Made by a program: the position numbers and the translations under genes. The notes under the pieces were generated by a model. It did not search any database. It was given only the letters and a program-made list of their open reading frames with translations, and had not been told where the DNA came from. Source: Campylobacterales bacterium (GTDB lineage Bacteria; Campylobacterota; Campylobacteria; Campylobacterales; QNZT01). Taken from it: a DNA stretch of 7,002 nucleotides. The stretch covers positions 1-7,002 of the forward strand of contig JALUNR010000197.1 in assembly GCA_027055005.1 (NCBI GenBank), written 5' to 3'. The first letter of the stretch is position 1. Every line of letters begins with the position of its first letter. This document shows, piece by piece, positions 6,801 through 7,002 of the stretch.

Positions 6801-7002
6801 AAACCATAATAGGTATATCTTTGCCCTTTTGCTTAGCTACATCGCTACAAGCATGGATGGCTGCTTTTATCTGAAGTGGGTCTTGACAAGTCTCTAACAA
6901 GAAAAGATCACATCCTCCATCAACTAACCCCTCAGCACTCTTTTTGTATCCCTCATACATCTCATCATAGCTTATATGCCCAAGGCTTGGAAGCTTAGTT
7001 CC
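3892..7002 (-). CDS. metH: Cobalamin-dependent methionine synthase, N-terminus cut by window edge
   Basis: MetH transfers a methyl group from 5-methyltetrahydrofolate to homocysteine through methylcobalamin, in the cytoplasm. The frame is open to the window end, so the Met at 6958-6960 is internal: GTKLPSLGHI, a typical MetH stretch, precedes it. About 120-150 N-terminal residues are missing. Counting from that Met: homocysteine domain to about 170, with zinc ligands Cys88 (FNCG) and Cys154-Cys155 (GGCCGTTP); folate domain about 201-480 (GERSNATGS, MIDST); cobalamin cap about 495-575; cobalamin domain about 582-705 with DVHDVGKN, His593 being the lower axial ligand; a charged linker; and the SAM-dependent reactivation domain from about 745, with Asp767, the LAEA helix (927-930) and RYSFGYAACP (965-974). 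The usual GYPACP reads GYAACP here. The protein ends at YFAV, without the extra tail of E. coli MetH, as in many non-enterobacterial MetH. All four functional modules are present. GC content by eye is higher than in the pqi genes that follow 2 nt later. Confidence 0.98.
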   Translation of the reverse strand, partial: GTKLPSLGHISYDEMYEGYKKSAEGLVDGGCDLFLLETCQDPLQIKAAIHACSDVAKQKGKDIPIMVSVTIELSGTMLIGTDAKTIATILEPFDILTLGFNCGTGPEQVKKHVKTLSEVWSGYISVHSNAGLPQNRGGFTFYPMGPDEFTSLQSEFLEIDGVCVLGGCCGTTPQHIAKLSQNVKDKKPKAPIGSHPTSLASLFETKELKQNPAPFLVGERSNATGSKAFRELLLAENYEGTLSVAQQQVRYGAHGIDISVGFAGRDESKDMQILSSLYAQKITLPLMIDSTQTKAIEIGLKNVGGKPIINSVNLEDGIEKFDTVCQLAKRFGASLVCLTIDEKGMAKTKDEKVKVAQRIYELATKKHGLNPKDLVFDLLTFTVGSGDEEYFTAAIEVIEAIKEFSTMHPEVGFVLGVSNISFGLDKHAREYLNSVFLYHCVQAGLSMAIVNVKNTIPIHKISDEDIKACEDLLFNNRENGDPLFKFIDHFSNVKAVDNDKAEEEFKKLSTKEKLHKLLLDGDKERMLKLLPAAKDEIDAEIIVNKILINAMKEVGELFGSGKMQLPFVLQSAETMKAAVDFLNPYLPKKEKTSQTTLVLGTVKGDVHDVGKNLVDIILTNNGYKVVNIGIKADIEEFVKAYKEHKADAIGMSGLLVKSTAVMLENLEFLKSQDIDIPVLLGGAALTKKFVDEYCRPQYDGAIFYCRDAFDGITSMSRIEEGNLDTNLGSDNKEVEVKIKEKKTKVIPPYEEIKMPSTVEVPNPPFWGRRVLDQDVKELSFDWINHKLLFSSRWGYSNKGLSKDEKQKIINDKMYPLFESLKSEILKEGYLDPVTLYGYYPCRADKDTLLIFDPSEGWNNQSEINTEPLEVVKKRVIHKITFPRQGRKPYRCLADYFRSDRHDVIAFTLASAGNIFSKIESKLYEEGKYTDYHHLHGLSVELAEAIAEILHKQIRLELNIAENEGHSIRDVKLARYHGARYSFGYAACPNLEDNRVIFDLLKPEEFGVELGETFQMHPEQTTSALVVHHKEALYFAV

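Noticed and set aside
4038..6874. Several plus-strand open frames opposite metH (4038-4259, 4300-4515, 5630-5926, 6662-6874)
   Set aside because: All lie antisense to conserved MetH domains and their translations show no recognisable motifs.
6958..6960. ATG as the true start of metH
   Set aside because: The frame stays open to the window edge and encodes typical MetH residues (GTKLPSLGHI) upstream, so this Met is internal.

Overview
The window reads as a compact chromosomal segment of a low-GC bacterium, most likely a Campylobacterota (Sulfurimonas/Arcobacter-like) member. This rests on the AT-rich composition, the AGA/ATA-rich codon use, the Tgt sequence and the MetH subfamily. It is a judgement from protein recollection, not a computed placement. 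All six recognisable genes lie on the minus strand and there is almost no non-coding DNA.

In transcription order (right to left) the layout is: the 3' part of metH, cobalamin-dependent methionine synthase (3892-7002, N-terminus outside the window); two half-length PqiA-type membrane proteins (3275-3889 and 2686-3273); PqiB, a membrane-anchored protein with three MCE domains (1116-2702); a PqiC-like lipoprotein (590-1114); and the 5' half of tgt, tRNA-guanine transglycosylase (1-569, C-terminus outside the window). Junctions are +2 nt, +1 nt, a 17-nt overlap, +1 nt and +20 nt, so the set looks like one transcription unit with translational coupling. No gene-free stretch exceeds 20 bases, and I see no terminator, promoter, RNA gene, repeat array or mobile element.

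The middle four genes form a complete Pqi system of the MCE (mammalian cell entry) superfamily. The PqiA proteins sit in the inner membrane, PqiB is anchored there and is expected to span the periplasm as a stack of MCE rings ending in a helical needle, and PqiC is an outer-membrane lipoprotein. Together they are thought to move lipids or other hydrophobic molecules between the membranes. MetH and Tgt are housekeeping enzymes (methionine synthesis; queuosine insertion into tRNA) with no obvious mechanistic tie to lipid traffic.

I did not find an undescribed system. The points most worth a second look are the splitting of PqiA into two separate half-proteins, the embedding of the envelope system between two metabolic genes, the non-ATG start of tgt, and the absence of a ribosome binding site for the first pqiA gene right after metH.
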